Of a DNA stretch of 64,000 bases, positions 39,031 through 53,338 are shown in pieces. The stretch is from Dysidea avara (taxonomy: Eukaryota > Porifera > Demospongiae > Dictyoceratida > Dysideidae), in NCBI RefSeq assembly GCF_963678975.1, contig NC_089278.1, forward strand, positions 14,861,959 through 14,925,958, written 5' to 3'. The first letter of the stretch is position 1, and every line of letters starts with the position of its first letter. The notes beneath the pieces were generated by a model that worked only from the letters and a program-made list of their open reading frames with translations, was not told the origin of the DNA and searched no databases. The position numbers and the translations under genes were made by a program.

Positions 39031-40596
39031 AAAATAAGTATTCTTGAACATATATATACAAACAATTTTATCATAATCCCAATATACAAATTTATCAAGA
39101 TATGTGATACTATTGATATGTTGCACATCACCAGAAGAAACCGAACCCAACCCTAACACTGAAGTTTAGCATAATGCATAATGATGTCTTTCACTGTCAA
39201 ATTTTTGGTGAGTTCAAGGTAAGCTAGGGTTGCATTGGAAGGTGCAATCCTAGCTCAAATAGTGTGTTTAATTCTAGAGTTATGATGGATGATTGTCATA
39301 CAAATAGTAAAAAAAAACATTCATACAGCCATACAAATAGCCACTTCACTGTTTTTGCTATCTGCCTAGTATTTCATAATAGAAAAAAAAAACACACACA
39401 CACACACAGAAGTCCTCTAGTTCCTCTGAATCTACAAATATCAACTCTGAGAAAAGGGCCCAGAGCACACTATTAGTGATTTCCAACCAAAATTCAAATT
39501 TCATGATTTAAACTTAAAACTACTCTGAATCGAAAAATGGTATGACAATGTCACTAGTCATAACTTTTACCCAGGTGAAATTTTGCTTGCAATTTGAACT
39601 GAGTACTTTAAAGGTGATTCAATAGAAAACATGCCACCACCAACCAAATGGGGTCACACACTTTTCCTCATATAAATTCATTTTAAATGATACTGGAATT
39701 TTTACTACACATTCATTGAATATTCTTTTCAATAGAAAAGGTAACAACTATTTCAAAAATGCTAATCAAAGTGTTTTACCGATGCAGTCTTAATTCTGTC
39801 ATTTAGATTTACAGGTGATACAGCAACAGTTACAACTTGAAAATATTAACAAAGTTATGCAACTTTTATTGCCTGTTAATCTGTATAAAGCCATCAGAAC
39901 ACACGCAGCAGAAAGCTGAATGTCTGTATACAGAACTGGAATACACACACACGATCATTGTGAGCTATATAAGTTTAGGATATGAAACCTACGGACATTT
40001 TGGGACCCAGAATTTTTGGCCACTTTTTGCTGCTGTAATATAGAGGTTTTTCTCTTTCAGAGGTAAAAAATCAGACCTATTGGGACCAAAATTTTTGTCC
40101 TTATTATGGAGGTTTTTTCTATTGTGTCCTTAATTCGGGGAGTTCGTTAAGAGAGGCTCCACTGTATACCCGGAAGGCTACAATGCTTTGAGGAACTTAA
40201 TTGCACTAAGAATATGACAGTTATGTGTTTAGCAGCTCAGAAGCATCACTTCCAAACCATTATCTAATTTTCACATACAAAAATAGCATTAAAACACTCA
40301 CCTTCTTATAAATCTAAACATTTATGAATGTTTTAATGCTCAAATCTGAAATCAGCATCCCTTGAATGCACTTATCTCTGCTGCTTTTTCCTGGAAACAA
40401 AGTCTTACAGTGAACGGTGCCATTGTTTCAATTGGGATTTATAGAAAATGTATGGGAATACTTTATAAGTATTTATAAATAGTTTGGTCCGAGTAGAGAG
40501 ATCACAGTTATAAATATCACTGTTTCGAAAACTTAATTACCATAGAACCCCACCCTAACTGATTGGATACTTGCTTGGTATAGATCATGTGGTAGG

Positions 40597-40927
40597 TGCA
40601 GGGCCACCCACAGGCGGGGGGCAACTGGGGCATTTTTCCCCTGGCCCCAGCCTGAAGGGGCCCCAGGAGGCCCCATGAAGGGCCCCCTGAATACCTGTTT
40701 AAAAGATCGATATACTCTAATAGAGCAGTCACAGTATTATTCAGAGGAGCAGTGTAGCAAGCTTATAGATAAGGAGATATGGTTGGTGCTGGGTAGTTAT
40801 TGTCATTGCCAGCAGGTTGTGACCTTTTTTTTTTTTTTTTTTTTGGTCTTCACCTTACAACTTGTGTGAAGGGCCCCACTTTAACTCTTTGCCCTGGGCC
40901 CCTTAATTTCTCTGGGCAGCCCTGGGT
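40597..40927 (+). mobile_element. Poly-T containing repeat, copy 3
   Basis: Opens GCAGGGCCACCCACAGG, contains GATCGATATACTCTAATAGA, AAGGAGATATGGTTGGTG, CAGGTTGTGACC, about 18 T and GGTCTTCACCTTACA, and closes CTGGGCAGCCCTGGGTAGG. It is inserted in block B only, near where block A carries the 17659 element. Confidence 0.72.
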
Positions 40928-41254
40928 AGGTGACTACAATTTTATGCCATCATGGGAGGTTGGAAATTGCTGAGAGAAACTATCATTATTGAATAATGAG
41001 ACACAACTACATGAATGAATTCTCAGTCACACACGACCACCAAACAAGGAAAGTGGATTGAGGCATGGCAAAGAAGTATTGAGATTTGCAGTGCTAGGGT
41101 CATTCCTGAGGGATGCTCATTCACTGAAGTATCCCAAGACTGCATATCTTTAAAAGTAGTTTACAATGGCCTGCATGATTCACAAAGTATATGTATATAT
41201 TGTTTGTAGTAAAGTGCAAAGACTTAATAAATGTACAGCTGTTTGTTTGATATG

Positions 41255-41990
41255 TTGTGTGTGATTATTGTGGGGAAGCACCCTGTACAGGATTAGACCA
41301 CTCCAAATAAATTCTCTATTTCCCGTCCACCGCCCGCATCTAATTACTGTCAGCTCTAAATATTCCATTATTCCGTATTCTTCCATTATTTTCCGGTTAT
41401 TGTTGCATACTGACGGCTCATTTGAAACCATGTCAGCTCACGTGTCAGCAGTGTTATCAAGTCGGCGCAAACTTCACGTTTGTGCTATTTTTTGCAACTT
41501 AAAAAGGAAGGAACAAGCTTAAGCATGGTTTTATGCAACTTTTTATGGTTGTGCCGGCAGGCAAATAATGGTTTGAAAGCTGCCAATCTTATAATGAATA
41601 ATGGAAATATACCGCCCGCCCGCATACAAATATGCTTGAGTCCAGGATGGGCAACAGAAAGAGAGAAAAACCATCAGTTTTATTGATGAAAACACAGTAA
41701 CAGTATAATTATATCCTCGGACACATGCTACCACAAATAGGGCAATATAAGCTCCACAAGTGGGCATGGCAAGGGTAACAAAAACAGCATTACATATACA
41801 CTCAATTAAAAAGACAAATTAATTCAAATACACAACGTTCAAGTCTTCACACACCATTCCTGACAGTCCTTCGCCATAAATATCCTCCTAGAGGAAGAGA
41901 TTGATATCGCTGCCACTGAGTCAAAGATCCTTTTACTTCTAGATTTAGTCATCGTAAACCTCGTCGTAAACTCACAGGAACAAGTGCCTT
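41255..41990. other. Segment in front of gene B not matched in block A
   Basis: From GTGATTATTGTGGGGAAGCA onward this has no counterpart before gene A. It includes CCGCCCGC words at 41329 and 41612 and ATTATTCC-type repeats. Open frames up to 84 codons show no domain. Probably an old element, ends not found. Confidence 0.4.
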
Positions 41991-42139
41991 TTGTGTGACT
42001 CCTGTCATTGACAAAAATTGATAATAATAAATAAATAAATGTGTAATATTAGAATAAAAATACATCAAATCACACTTAAGTATCATCAGCGATCACTCAC
42101 CTCTCCCTACCTCTGACAGAACCCCAACGTTCCAGTATC

Positions 42140-42282
42140 GATTGTGGGATTCAAGTGATATAGTGTGCATTACATAGACCTGCGCAGGGGGAGTGTACAT
42201 ACGTACTGCGCACCCGATTACCGTCTATATATTGCTCGAAATCTTACGTCATTCTGCTGCAGTCCAAGTATACAGTAGCGAG
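42140..42282 (+). promoter_or_regulatory. Putative promoter of ITIH-like gene B with paired TGCGCA sites
   Basis: TGCGCA at 42181-42186 and 42207-42212 keep exactly the 26-bp spacing seen before gene A. A TATATAT word lies at about 42223-42229, some 55-60 bp before the ATG. An in-frame ATG at 42193 would add 30 residues in front of the signal peptide; it is not conserved in gene A, so 42283 is preferred. Confidence 0.45.
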
Positions 42283-45200
42283 ATGAAAGTCCCTACAGTT
42301 CTTGTGTTACTGATCGTAGCAGTGGAAGTGGCGCACTGCAAACCGCGTAGTTTCTCTCTGTGGGATTTCCTGAAGCCGTTTGCACGAGAATCTGAATACG
42401 ACAGAGAGGTGAAACCGGACCAGGTTCGTTCATTACAATACATATTTTGTAGTTAGCCATACGCTAGCTACTTAAACTATAGGTAGTTGGCCAAGCCACC
42501 AGCTATAGTTACTTAGGTGCTAATAAGCTAAGTGGTGGGTGTATTATCTACGGCTCAGTAAGGTGTAGCTACAGTGGAACCTGCTAATTATGACACTCAA
42601 AATAAACAAGCCTACATAAACCTACTGACTTAGTCTTAGTATCTTTAAGTGCATAAATTGACCTGAAAAATTAGGCCAAACATCTTATAATTGGTGAATT
42701 CCACTGGTATATAGAGTTGGTAGCTGTAGAAACAGATGAATGTGCTGTAAATTGATGGTATATATTACTCCAACAGTCACTTAGTATGATGATCTTCATA
42801 CTCCGAAATATGATCATCATACTAAGAGTCATACCATAGTGTGTGTTCTTGTGTATATATTGGCCACGTGTGTAGGATGATCTGGAGAGAGAGAAGCGAT
42901 TGTCATACTTCAATGAATATGATGATGGTTCAGCTAGTGGCTCTGGTCCTATAGAGCCTGAAATCTGGCCTTTCTCAAAGTAAGTTATAACATGAATAAG
43001 TTCAAGATAAATTATATGTATAGCCAGGGGCGTCAGAGTAAAAGTGAAAGTGGTAAGGGTCAATATGGAGGCATGCCTCCAGGAAAATTCTAAATTTGAA
43101 CATTTAGAGATGGGCAGGCTGTAGTAGTACTCTTTGGGCTGTAGTACTGTGTGCAAGCTAGCTAGCTACCTGACAGGTGCTTAATAATAAAACTGGAGAC
43201 TGACCAAAAAGCACATCCATAATAGTTAACCTTTTATCATTTGAGTCTATTAATAAACAGTACGGAATGTTTCCAAAGCAGCTACAAAGAGAAAAAAAAG
43301 TCAAAGCTAGTATAATGCTAACTATTTTTAGAGGTGCAAGTCGACATGAAGCTGTTTTGAAAGAAAAACAGGTTAGATAAAGTGTAGTTTCTGTCTTTTG
43401 TTGCCATTAAATTTATGCCAAGTATTGCATGTTAACTACTTTTAGTTTTGGCTTTATCAAGTTTATTATTTTTTTTATTTTAGCCCAAAAAGTGGTGAGG
43501 CCAGAGGTCGCACCTACTCTGATGCCCTTGATAGCCAAGCTTGTCCATAAAGTATAAAGGTCTATATTCCTATTTCCATTATATGGACCTACATATTTCC
43601 TGTTGAGCAGATGGCAGTATGTTATGTCTAGTCTACGTAATAGTTAGACTTCAGACCACAGGGGTCTAAGTAATTTAGTAACCGATGGCCCTGTGTCGTG
43701 GCGCCTGAGCGAAGGGAAGGCGCTACTACAGGGCCTGAGGGTTACTAAATTACTTAGACCCCTGTGGTCTGAAGTCTAAGTTATTTAGACCCTTTATGTA
43801 GTTGTTGTACCTTAACATTGTTGACAGCTGCTTGTGACAGAGAAATGTAGCGTTCATTAGTAGAAACAAGCCATTACTACACCGGGTTTCCAATGCTACC
43901 AGTCCGGGTGCACGTAATAAACATGAAAAGGGTCTAAGTAAACATGAAAAGGGTCTAAGTAACTTAGACACCTCCAAAATTCACCACAAAAAGGGTCTAA
44001 TATAAGGATAACAAACTTGCTTCATTTAGCTAGCTACAGACTTAATCATTCTAATGAATCACAATTTTACCTCTGAAGGGCTAAAAAACTTTTTGACCTC
44101 TTTTTGAAGTTGGAATTGTATTATAATTATGTATGTGTAGAGGTAGATGTTTTGAAAGATTCATGTATGGTTGTAGCCTAAATGTTTGTAGCCATTACAA
44201 TGAATGTTCAGTAACAGTCCAGTCCGGCATTGCAATACGATACAAATCACTCTATAATTTCTTCTCTGTGTGTGACTATTGCCTCTCTCCTGGGCCATAT
44301 TTCTTCACGACCACTACTTCATGACCACTGCTTCATGACCACCAGCTTCATGACCACCGCTTCATGACCACCACTTCATGACCACCGCTTCATGACCACC
44401 AGCTTCATGACCACTGCTTCATGACCACACTTCATGACCACTAGTTACTTGACCACTAACTAACTTCGAATTCATGACAACATTCATACTGTTATAAAAA
44501 CAGCAGATGGTGTTTGATTGCTATGGTGACTGTGTACATTATATGGGTGCAGTGACTGTGTACATTATATGGGTGCAGTGACTGTGTACATTATATGGGT
44601 GCAGTGACTGTGTACATTATATGGGTGCAGTGACTGTGTACATTATATGGGTGCAGTGACTGTGTACATTATATGGGTACAGTGACTGTGTACATTATAT
44701 GGGTGCAGTGACTGTGTACATTATATGGGTGCAGTGACTGTGTACATTATATGGGTACAGTGACTGTGTACATTATATGGGTACAGTGACTGTGTACATT
44801 ATATGGGTGCAGTGACTGGTTGATGTAAATGGAAGTTTTGTATATACACTGATCATATCTTATAATTAGAACATTGTACACATATGAGAAGTGTACATGT
44901 GGGAGAGATGTGGCTTAACAAGTACCTTCATGTGTGCATCATGTGCGTGCATTTGTAAACTGACACAACTGAGTTTTGTGCTTGAGAGCTATCATGCAAC
45001 TATATCAGAATTTAAAGTTGCTACATTCGTATAAACTATTATGTAAAATCAAGCAATTTGGCATGTGTACAGCCATGTATGAACATGTAATATCATGTTG
45101 ATTCATGTTGAAACATGCTGATTCAATCCGATGTGAGTTGAACCAAGTAAGTGTGTTTGTGTGGACGAAGTGTAAACTGTTGGTCACAATGATAGAGTAT

Positions 45201-48200
45201 AGGACCTGTTAATGTGGACACATGATGAGTATACCTATATGTGTAATCTGGACACTTGGTAATGGTCCCAAAGTATCCTTTAGTGTGTAAACTGACCTGG
45301 TTGGTCCTAAGATGTCCCTAACACACAGGTTTCACTTTACACTGAAAGTCATCTTGTGTTGGTGTTTGTGGTGTGTGACATCAAATACTAAAAGACTTTC
45401 ATGTAATGAGATAGTTATCTCAAGACTACACTGGTCATGGGTGGGTACCCTGTGATGTAGTCTACTGGATAGACTACTATATGATGTATTGTACTATGAA
45501 TTTGTGTCATTTTGTGTCATTGTAGGTGTGTCCCTTTCTTCATAGCTAACAGAACACAAGGTGATGTGATACCATCACAATGTCCTCCATTACCCACTCC
45601 AGTTGGTCAGTGTGACTGTCCTGATCCTAAGCATGTCAAGAATGCAGTAAGTTGGTATAGTGTATGTCACTCAATGGCCTTTTGAATGGGTAGATTATGG
45701 TAATGACCAACATAATAGCTAACAATAAATTTATCATATACAATTATTCTCTATCAGTAATTTCATTGTTAAAGACGTTCAATGATGAGTAGATAATCTC
45801 ATAGAAATTTCAAGGAGTGACTCAGTCCTCCTTCCTCCATGCCATCATGTGGGGGTACATATATCAAGACACACAGTAGCGTGTCATGCGGCCAAGAAAG
45901 CTGGCGACCACACCGTGAGTATATTGACAGGAAGAAAGAAAACAGCTCTTTCATGCATGCATAGCTCCATGGCCCCTTCTCCAAAGCACACCATTTGTAC
46001 ATTATAGCTGTCCCCCAGGTAGGGTAAGCCACACAGCAAATTTGATTAAATTCGCAACCGCCATTTGTGAGATATGGGCATTGAAAAGTTTGTTGTTAAT
46101 TTCTTCGTTTTTTTTCTTATGCTGTATGGCTACGGGGGCTTCAATTTCTTTTCACACACTTTGCAAAAATTGCTATAAAATGCAAATGTGTAACTTGATT
46201 GCCTCGATCTTTGGCACAAATGGAGAGCATGTAACGGTGGATTCACGTACCAAATTTGTTGTGAATCTGAGGAATATTCAAGGAGTTATGAGCATTTATT
46301 CATGTAAAATCGTAAAAAAAGATCAAAATTCTGTCACGGCTACAGGATAAACCAAGTATAGAAATAACTTGAAAATTGGTGTGTAGATAGGCTGATATCA
46401 CATCATAGCAGTGACTTTTGATAGTTTGAATAGCAATAAAGTTACAGCGGCAAAGTTATAAAGCAACCCCAAGCAAGTGTAAAATTGCGGGATCGAGATA
46501 CTCTAATAGAGCAGTCACTGTGGGGTAAAAAGGTGTGCAAAAAAATGTTGAAAAAAACTTACCAGAGTTCGAACCAGGGACCTCTATACCTAACATGCAT
46601 TCTTAGCCACTGAACCACTGCTGCCTTGGCTGATCATCTCACTTAATTCTTTATAAATGAAATTTCTAGTTGAAATCTGTTTATAATCAAATGTTTGTAA
46701 TTTCCAATAGAAGTACTAGATTGTTCTAGAACAGTCTATGTATGTTCTATTAGAAGTCCTCAAAAAATGTGCACTCTATTAGAGTATTACAATAATATTA
46801 TCAAATATTGAATTAAGTCATACATTAATCATACGTTTATAAGCCTGTCTTCAATAATCATCATTGTATTTACATAGAAAAGAAGAAATGTGAGTAAAAA
46901 CAAACCTCAAAGTCAGCCATATTTTGGGGCCTTATAAAGTACAAAAAAAAGTGAAGTCCACACAAAAACAGCCAAGCTGTGAAAAAGTGGTGCGGCCTTA
47001 AAAAGCCTGGGTGAAAAAAGTTGTGAAATCAAAGGTGGTGGCCAAGAAATGGCTGCAATGATGTTAATGCTAAAAAATTTTAATAATGGCTGTGTGCATT
47101 GTTAAAATTTATTAGCATTAACATCATTTCTTGGCCGCCGCCTTTGATTTCACAGCTTTTTTCACCCAGGATTTTTAAGGCTGCACCACTTTTTCATAGC
47201 TTGGCTGTACACTATTGACATTTGCTATCAACCAGTGGACCATGGATCTGTGTGATTAATTGCATTTTTGGTCTTCCTGTTAAGTGTGGACTGTGTGGCA
47301 CATTTCCTTTCTTGACCACACAACACACACTACTATGTGTCTTAATATTACATCATAGGGTAATGATGTAATACTGGATGAGCTCAACATTGAGGTGCAA
47401 GTGTACAACCAATATGTGAATGTGTCAGTTAATGCAGTGGTGTTTAATCCTCATGATGGAGTTCAATTGGCTGATTTTGCTCTTACATTACCTGACCAAG
47501 CTTTCATCTCTTATTTTCACATGTAAGTTGTTAGATCTGGATGTGCCACTGAATTGTGTCACACTACACATAAAAGTTCTGATCACTTATATACTAACAG
47601 GTGATAAATTCATCTATAGGTTTAGGTATAATTTGTTGTTTGTGACAGTCCTATATCTCTGTGTGTGTGGACTACCAGTGTGTGTGGTGTTATTGCAACA
47701 GCCACCATTAATGTTATGTAGGTACACACTCTTACCCTTATTAGTACATATTAAAACAGGCTCCAAATGTGAGTTCAAACTACCACATTGTGTACTTGTA
47801 ACATCCCGTGCTTTTGATAAAATGTACAGTTAGTGAAGAGTAAACATTTTATGCCGCCTAAAAATTAAATTGTAAAAAAATTTTAATCTATACATTCATA
47901 ACTGAGTTGCAGTTAACATTTCAAAAAAGCTTTCAAGTGTTTGGAGGACTTTGATTAGTGCAATAATCACAGGTGGTGGGGGATTCTATCCCATGCAGCT
48001 GGTGATATACTGTGACTGCTCTATTAGAGTATATTAGTCTTTGTACCAACTTGTAAAAATAAAATTTAGCCAACCTGTATAGGCTAATGATTCTTTCATA
48101 TTTCAAACCTGTATTTTTATAGACTACCAAAAAAGTGACTTCGGTGATGAAAATCTTGGGATTAGAACCTAGCTTTAGAAATCTGGAACGCATCCACTAA

Positions 48201-51200
48201 GTCTCCTAGTGGAATATCCTATTCATAGATTTGACACCTTACTGACCTTTTATACTGATACTAGGGGCTGAAAACCATGAGAAAGGATAATATACTCTAA
48301 TAGAACGTTCAGTGCCCAGTCTAAACTATGTACTTTGAATCTCAATTAATTGATCAACCATCTATAAATCTGTACATTTAGTTTACAGTATGTAATAGTT
48401 TGTTTTGACATTATCATTTCATAATCCTTTAATTTTTGTATGATAGTCAGACTTTGAAAGACAGAGTTTTGTGGAATTTATAGTAACCCGTAGGCCTTGA
48501 GTTGTGACACCCTCTCTTTGCTCAGGTGCCACTACAGGGCCTAAGGGTTTTATTAGAAAATGGTATGCATAAAAAACCCTTTGATCTTTGGTAGATAATG
48601 AGGTCTTTAAAATCCAATAGAGACCTCTGGAGAGATATTCTAGAATGGTTAGAGACCTCGAGGGTCTCTAAAATGATAAGAGACCTCCTATATCTAGTTG
48701 AGAGAGTCAACACACACAACACGCCTCACTATGTAATAGTTAAAGAACCTACTGCAAGGATCTTCATGATTTTAAAGCCCCATTGATTGGAGACAGGGAT
48801 CTATTGAGATGAAAACAAGATATCTAAGTATCCAATGAAATTTGAGTATTTTATTATCATGCTGCACATGATCTAAAATTTGGTCTTCTTATTTTGATCC
48901 TATGCAGTGTAACTCTTTAAACCACAAATACTACACATCTGTCATGTATATAAGTAATTTTCTTATTGTAGACAAAGCCTTAAAGTTGTGTCTCATTTTT
49001 GTACAATGCAGAAGTAACACACCTTAAGGGATTTTGCTATATCCTTAGTAGCCTTGTACACGAGGCACGCTACATTATATTTCCAATATCAATAATGCTC
49101 ATCGAGTCCATTTAGAAAGGCATTCAGAAAGCCATCACAAATGTCTACAGCCTCATTTCAAACTATCACAGAGAAACCACCTAGAGATTTAATGCAAACA
49201 CTATATCGTCATACATACATACATACATACTTACATACATACAGCAGCTTTTAGTTTGCTTTCATGGTGTAGACAGATGAGTATCCATACACACGCAGAA
49301 AACAGTTTCAGAAATATGAAGTATGTGCCCATAACCAGCAGTTGGCTGTGGGCACATACCTGATTTAAAAGGTCTTCATATTGCACATACGTTATATTTG
49401 CAGAAATGTCAATGATGAAATATTGGTAGCTGAAATTGAGCCCAAGGAAAATGCTCAGAAGAAGTTTAATGAATCAGTGAGAAGAGGTCAGACTGCAGCA
49501 ACTGTGGAAGCAAGGTGGGTAGCATGACAGATGTGTCACACTAGACTAATAGTGTCATTTCAGGGGTAAGAATGAGTTCAGTGTTAGTGTAGCTGTGTCA
49601 AGAAACTGTCGGATGAGATTTCAGTTGCATTATGAGTACCTAGTGGAGAGGAACATCGGACAATTCAGGATACCTGTTCAAGTGACCCCCAGTATTCCAG
49701 CACTAACCAGGAGACTTAAGGTATACATTAATGACAATAAGCCGATATCTTGTGTTAAGCCAGAGGCTGGTAGTGACTATGATGATGTGGCATTTGATAT
49801 GATAAATAGTAATGAAGCTGAGCTGGAGACAGAATTGTCACTGAACCAAACTAGAGAATTTGTCATCACTTACAAAGTTGACACTGATAGTAAGAGGCCA
49901 GGTACCACATTGGTTGATAGAAAAGGATATATGTTTGTGTCTTACACTCTACCCAACTCTGATTGTCGTGCACTTCAAGAAGATGACAGTACTTGTCCTG
50001 TAGGAACAGTTGATGAACCAAATAATAATAGGGAATTATCTACTCCTCCCAAGAAGCCATTCAAGCTGTGTATATTATTTGTAGTGGATGTATCAGGATC
50101 TATGAGTGGAGAGAAGATCAATCAGGCCAAGAAATCACTTCTTCATATCATTGAGAAACTAACAGATGATGACTGTATTGGGATAATCTTGTTCTCTTCT
50201 GATGTACAACAAAAGACGACGGGTCTTGTCAGGGTGGGTGATGAGAGGGATAAACTCAATGAAATAGTAAATAACATTAGAGCTAGAGGATTAACCAACT
50301 TTGATGGTGCATTACAAGATGGTATGGATGTGATGGAGAAGTTTGTGAATAAATCTGACACTGATTGTGTCCACCTTATGGTGGCACTTACCGATGGTGC
50401 ACCTACCAGTGGGCATACTACAAATCCTGATGAGATAGCTCAGAGGTTCAAAAACAAAGTCAAACATTTTTCTGAAATAACCAAAAAGGCATTTTACCCA
50501 TACTTGCTAGGGTTTGGATCTAACAATGATTTGAATTTTAACTTGTTACAGAAACTAGCTGCTGAAAATCAGGGATTCTTTCATCGTATTTACAAAGGCA
50601 GTGATGTTGAAAAGCAATTGATAGAGTTTTTTAAAGAGATAGCTTGTCCAGTGCTTTGCTCCATGCAGTTAAAATTTCAAAAACCAGGTTTAGTGAAGAA
50701 TGTGACACAAACTGATTTTACTGGATGCTTCTTTGATGGGTCTCAACTGTTAGTAGCAGGACGTATCAACCGTGCTCTGAGACGAGGATCACGTGTAACA
50801 CTAAGAGGTTCATCAGCTGATGGTAACAAGGTACTGAGGTCTAATCGTATTATAAATCTCCAGAGTGGTAGCAATGGAACTAGTTTGGTGGAACGAACTT
50901 GGGCTTACTTACAAATATCACAAACTCTAGAAATAGTAAAGAAGTTATCTGGAGAAGAAAAGGAAGCTTTAGAGAAGGAAATTTTACAGTTATCCTTACA
51001 GTACAAGTTTGTAACACGTTTGACATCACTGGTGGTGGTGAAGCCATGTGAGAACCGTACTCTAGGTAATCTGGAGTCAGTGGATGATAAAGGACATACA
51101 GATAACTCACCCACTGTTCTGCCTTCCATCACTTCTTCTGGTCATCGGGTTAGTGATTGACTTATCCTGGAATCATGAAACTAAATTAATATAATACCTC

Positions 51201-52894
51201 CATTCACACTTTCTTCTAACCCATGTACAAACAACATGGTTCGAAATAAATTGCGATGTGAATCAATCAAAGAGCCAAGCCATGTCCAGCCCAGCATGTA
51301 CATGCCAGACTAGCACATACTGTGAACACATTCAGGGCTGGTCAGCATTTAAAAATGGCAAAAAGTAATCATACAGTACAATAGTACTGTTTAGTAGGGA
51401 CCACAAAGGAGTAGGCGTGGCCCACAACATAACATCACCCAAAAACCAGCCTCAATTTTCCCTGACGACGATGAGGCAGTATTAGTTAGGTAAAACTAAG
51501 CCCAAACAAGCGTTTAGATCGACCCGAAATGCTTTCAACAAGCCACTATAGAATTTTAAAATAATAAAAGTGTTCTACTGACTATAGTAACTGACTGACT
51601 GAGTAAGCAACTGAGTGATGCCTTCAGACAAGTGTAACTCGATAACGGCTTAGGCTATGGGCTTGATTTTTTCACTGTTTGACATTACTTCAGCCCGAGA
51701 GGTGCCTTTTGGCATACTGCAGTACATACAATGCATTCCTCATGAACTTACCAGGGTCCTCCTTTGTGTCCCATTCATCTTTGCTGACAGCAAAAAGTGT
51801 CAATTTGGCGGTAGCACGTGATGCCCTTCGTAACGGAAATTGTTCGTATTTTTCATAGTGGCTATTTAATTGCAGAGTGCTTTTTGATTTGTACTGCTAT
51901 GAAACGGGTTGAACATAACCAACAATGAAGCATAATGGATACTTCACTTTTCAGACGATAATTGATATAACTGGGTGCGCAGCACCATTTCTTTCTTTCA
52001 GTATGCATGGGTTGCAGAGGTGCTTTTCGAACAGTTCTTGATCCGTAATGCTGTGTAACAGGTTGAACATAGCTGACAATGAAGCATAATGGATACTTCA
52101 CTTTTCAGATGATAATTGATATAGCTGGAGCGTGCAGCGCCATTTCAGATGCGGTATGCATGGGTTCACCAGTCATAACAATTATTTACAAAAAGTTTAC
52201 AAACAAATACACAGAAAAGTTTGGAATTTTCAACTAGAGTAGGGACCATAGCACATCAATAAAAAGTACTGAAACAATCTGGAGTAGTGCACGATATTAA
52301 ATCAAAGTAAAACAATAAGAAGTGTTATATCCCTACTGTGCATTTCCATTTTGGTACCTTGAGCACAGTAGGGATATAACACTTCTTATTTTTCTGTGTA
52401 TATCATGTGTGTGGAGTATTCAACCTACTTACTCTACCTATTATTAACTCTTGCCAAAGTGGTGAATTAAGTGATTTGTTATACAAAAGTTTGGCAAATT
52501 ATTGTGCAGCCAATTTAATTTGATATGCAATATTATTAGCAAATAAAGTTGGGAATTTGGTGAATATCCCCTCGATTTGTTTGTCCTTTACAATAGTGAC
52601 AGTTTTACACAGCTAAAAAAAAAACAGTTAAAATTGTCAGTTAACAACAATTTTGATTTCTTGCGTTGTCTAAGCTACTAACCCTGTTGTGCACTCCTCT
52701 GCTTGTTTAATGAAAATATTCTATGAATTCATTTATTATGCTTGTCAGCAGTTAATTGTGTAATATATCAAAAGTGTTTTTCTGCTACTTCACATTTACA
52801 TGTTCTTTAGTCTATTAGCTGTTACTGTATTGTTCACACAATACTGCCAAATTGTATAGCCACAAAAGGATGCATTTATGATTGCTTATGCCTG

Positions 52895-52957
<63 letters not shown>

Positions 52958-53243
52958 GGCTACATGTTCAACTTCTATCTGAATAGGGCTATTGTGTGTT
53001 ATCAGTACTTCTGTTAACTTGCACTGTGGCTACATACGTAGCATGCATGTCTTCATGTTGTGATTTCTTCTCCTTATGCAGGTTCATTTTAACTATTATC
53101 AACCAGTGATATCAATTAGACCACAACCTTTAATTAGCCCTCATATTTTTCCACTGATACTAACCAGACCACCTATAACGAGGCCACCTACAACAAGGTT
53201 ACCTACAAGACCACCTTCAACAAGACCATCATCCGCTGGTACA

Positions 53244-53338
<95 letters not shown>

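Larger units (their letters stand above)
45863..47216 (+). mobile_element. Composite repeat, copy 2 (intron 3 of gene B)
   Basis: Head TATCAAGACACACAGTAGCG, with CCGTGAGTATATTGACAGGA shared with copy 3, then GATCGAGATACTCTAATAGA at 46493, a tRNA-like module (46560-46625), a GTTCTAGAACAGTCTATG segment, CTCTATTAGAGTATTAC, and the inverted-repeat module at 46935-47216. The 102-codon frame at 46042 lies inside and is probably not a gene. Confidence 0.72.

Noticed and set aside
41255-41767. Several 68-84 codon frames as genes
   Set aside because: They overlap on both strands, with no domain, splice-phase continuity or conservation in block A.
42193-42282. Upstream in-frame ATG that would extend protein B by 30 residues
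   Set aside because: Not conserved in gene A, and it would bury the signal peptide.
44302-44816. CRISPR-like array
   Set aside because: Units are directly adjacent without unique spacers, in an animal intron; it is a minisatellite.
46042-46350. 102-codon frame
   Set aside because: It lies within copy 2 of the composite repeat, and the other copies do not keep it open.
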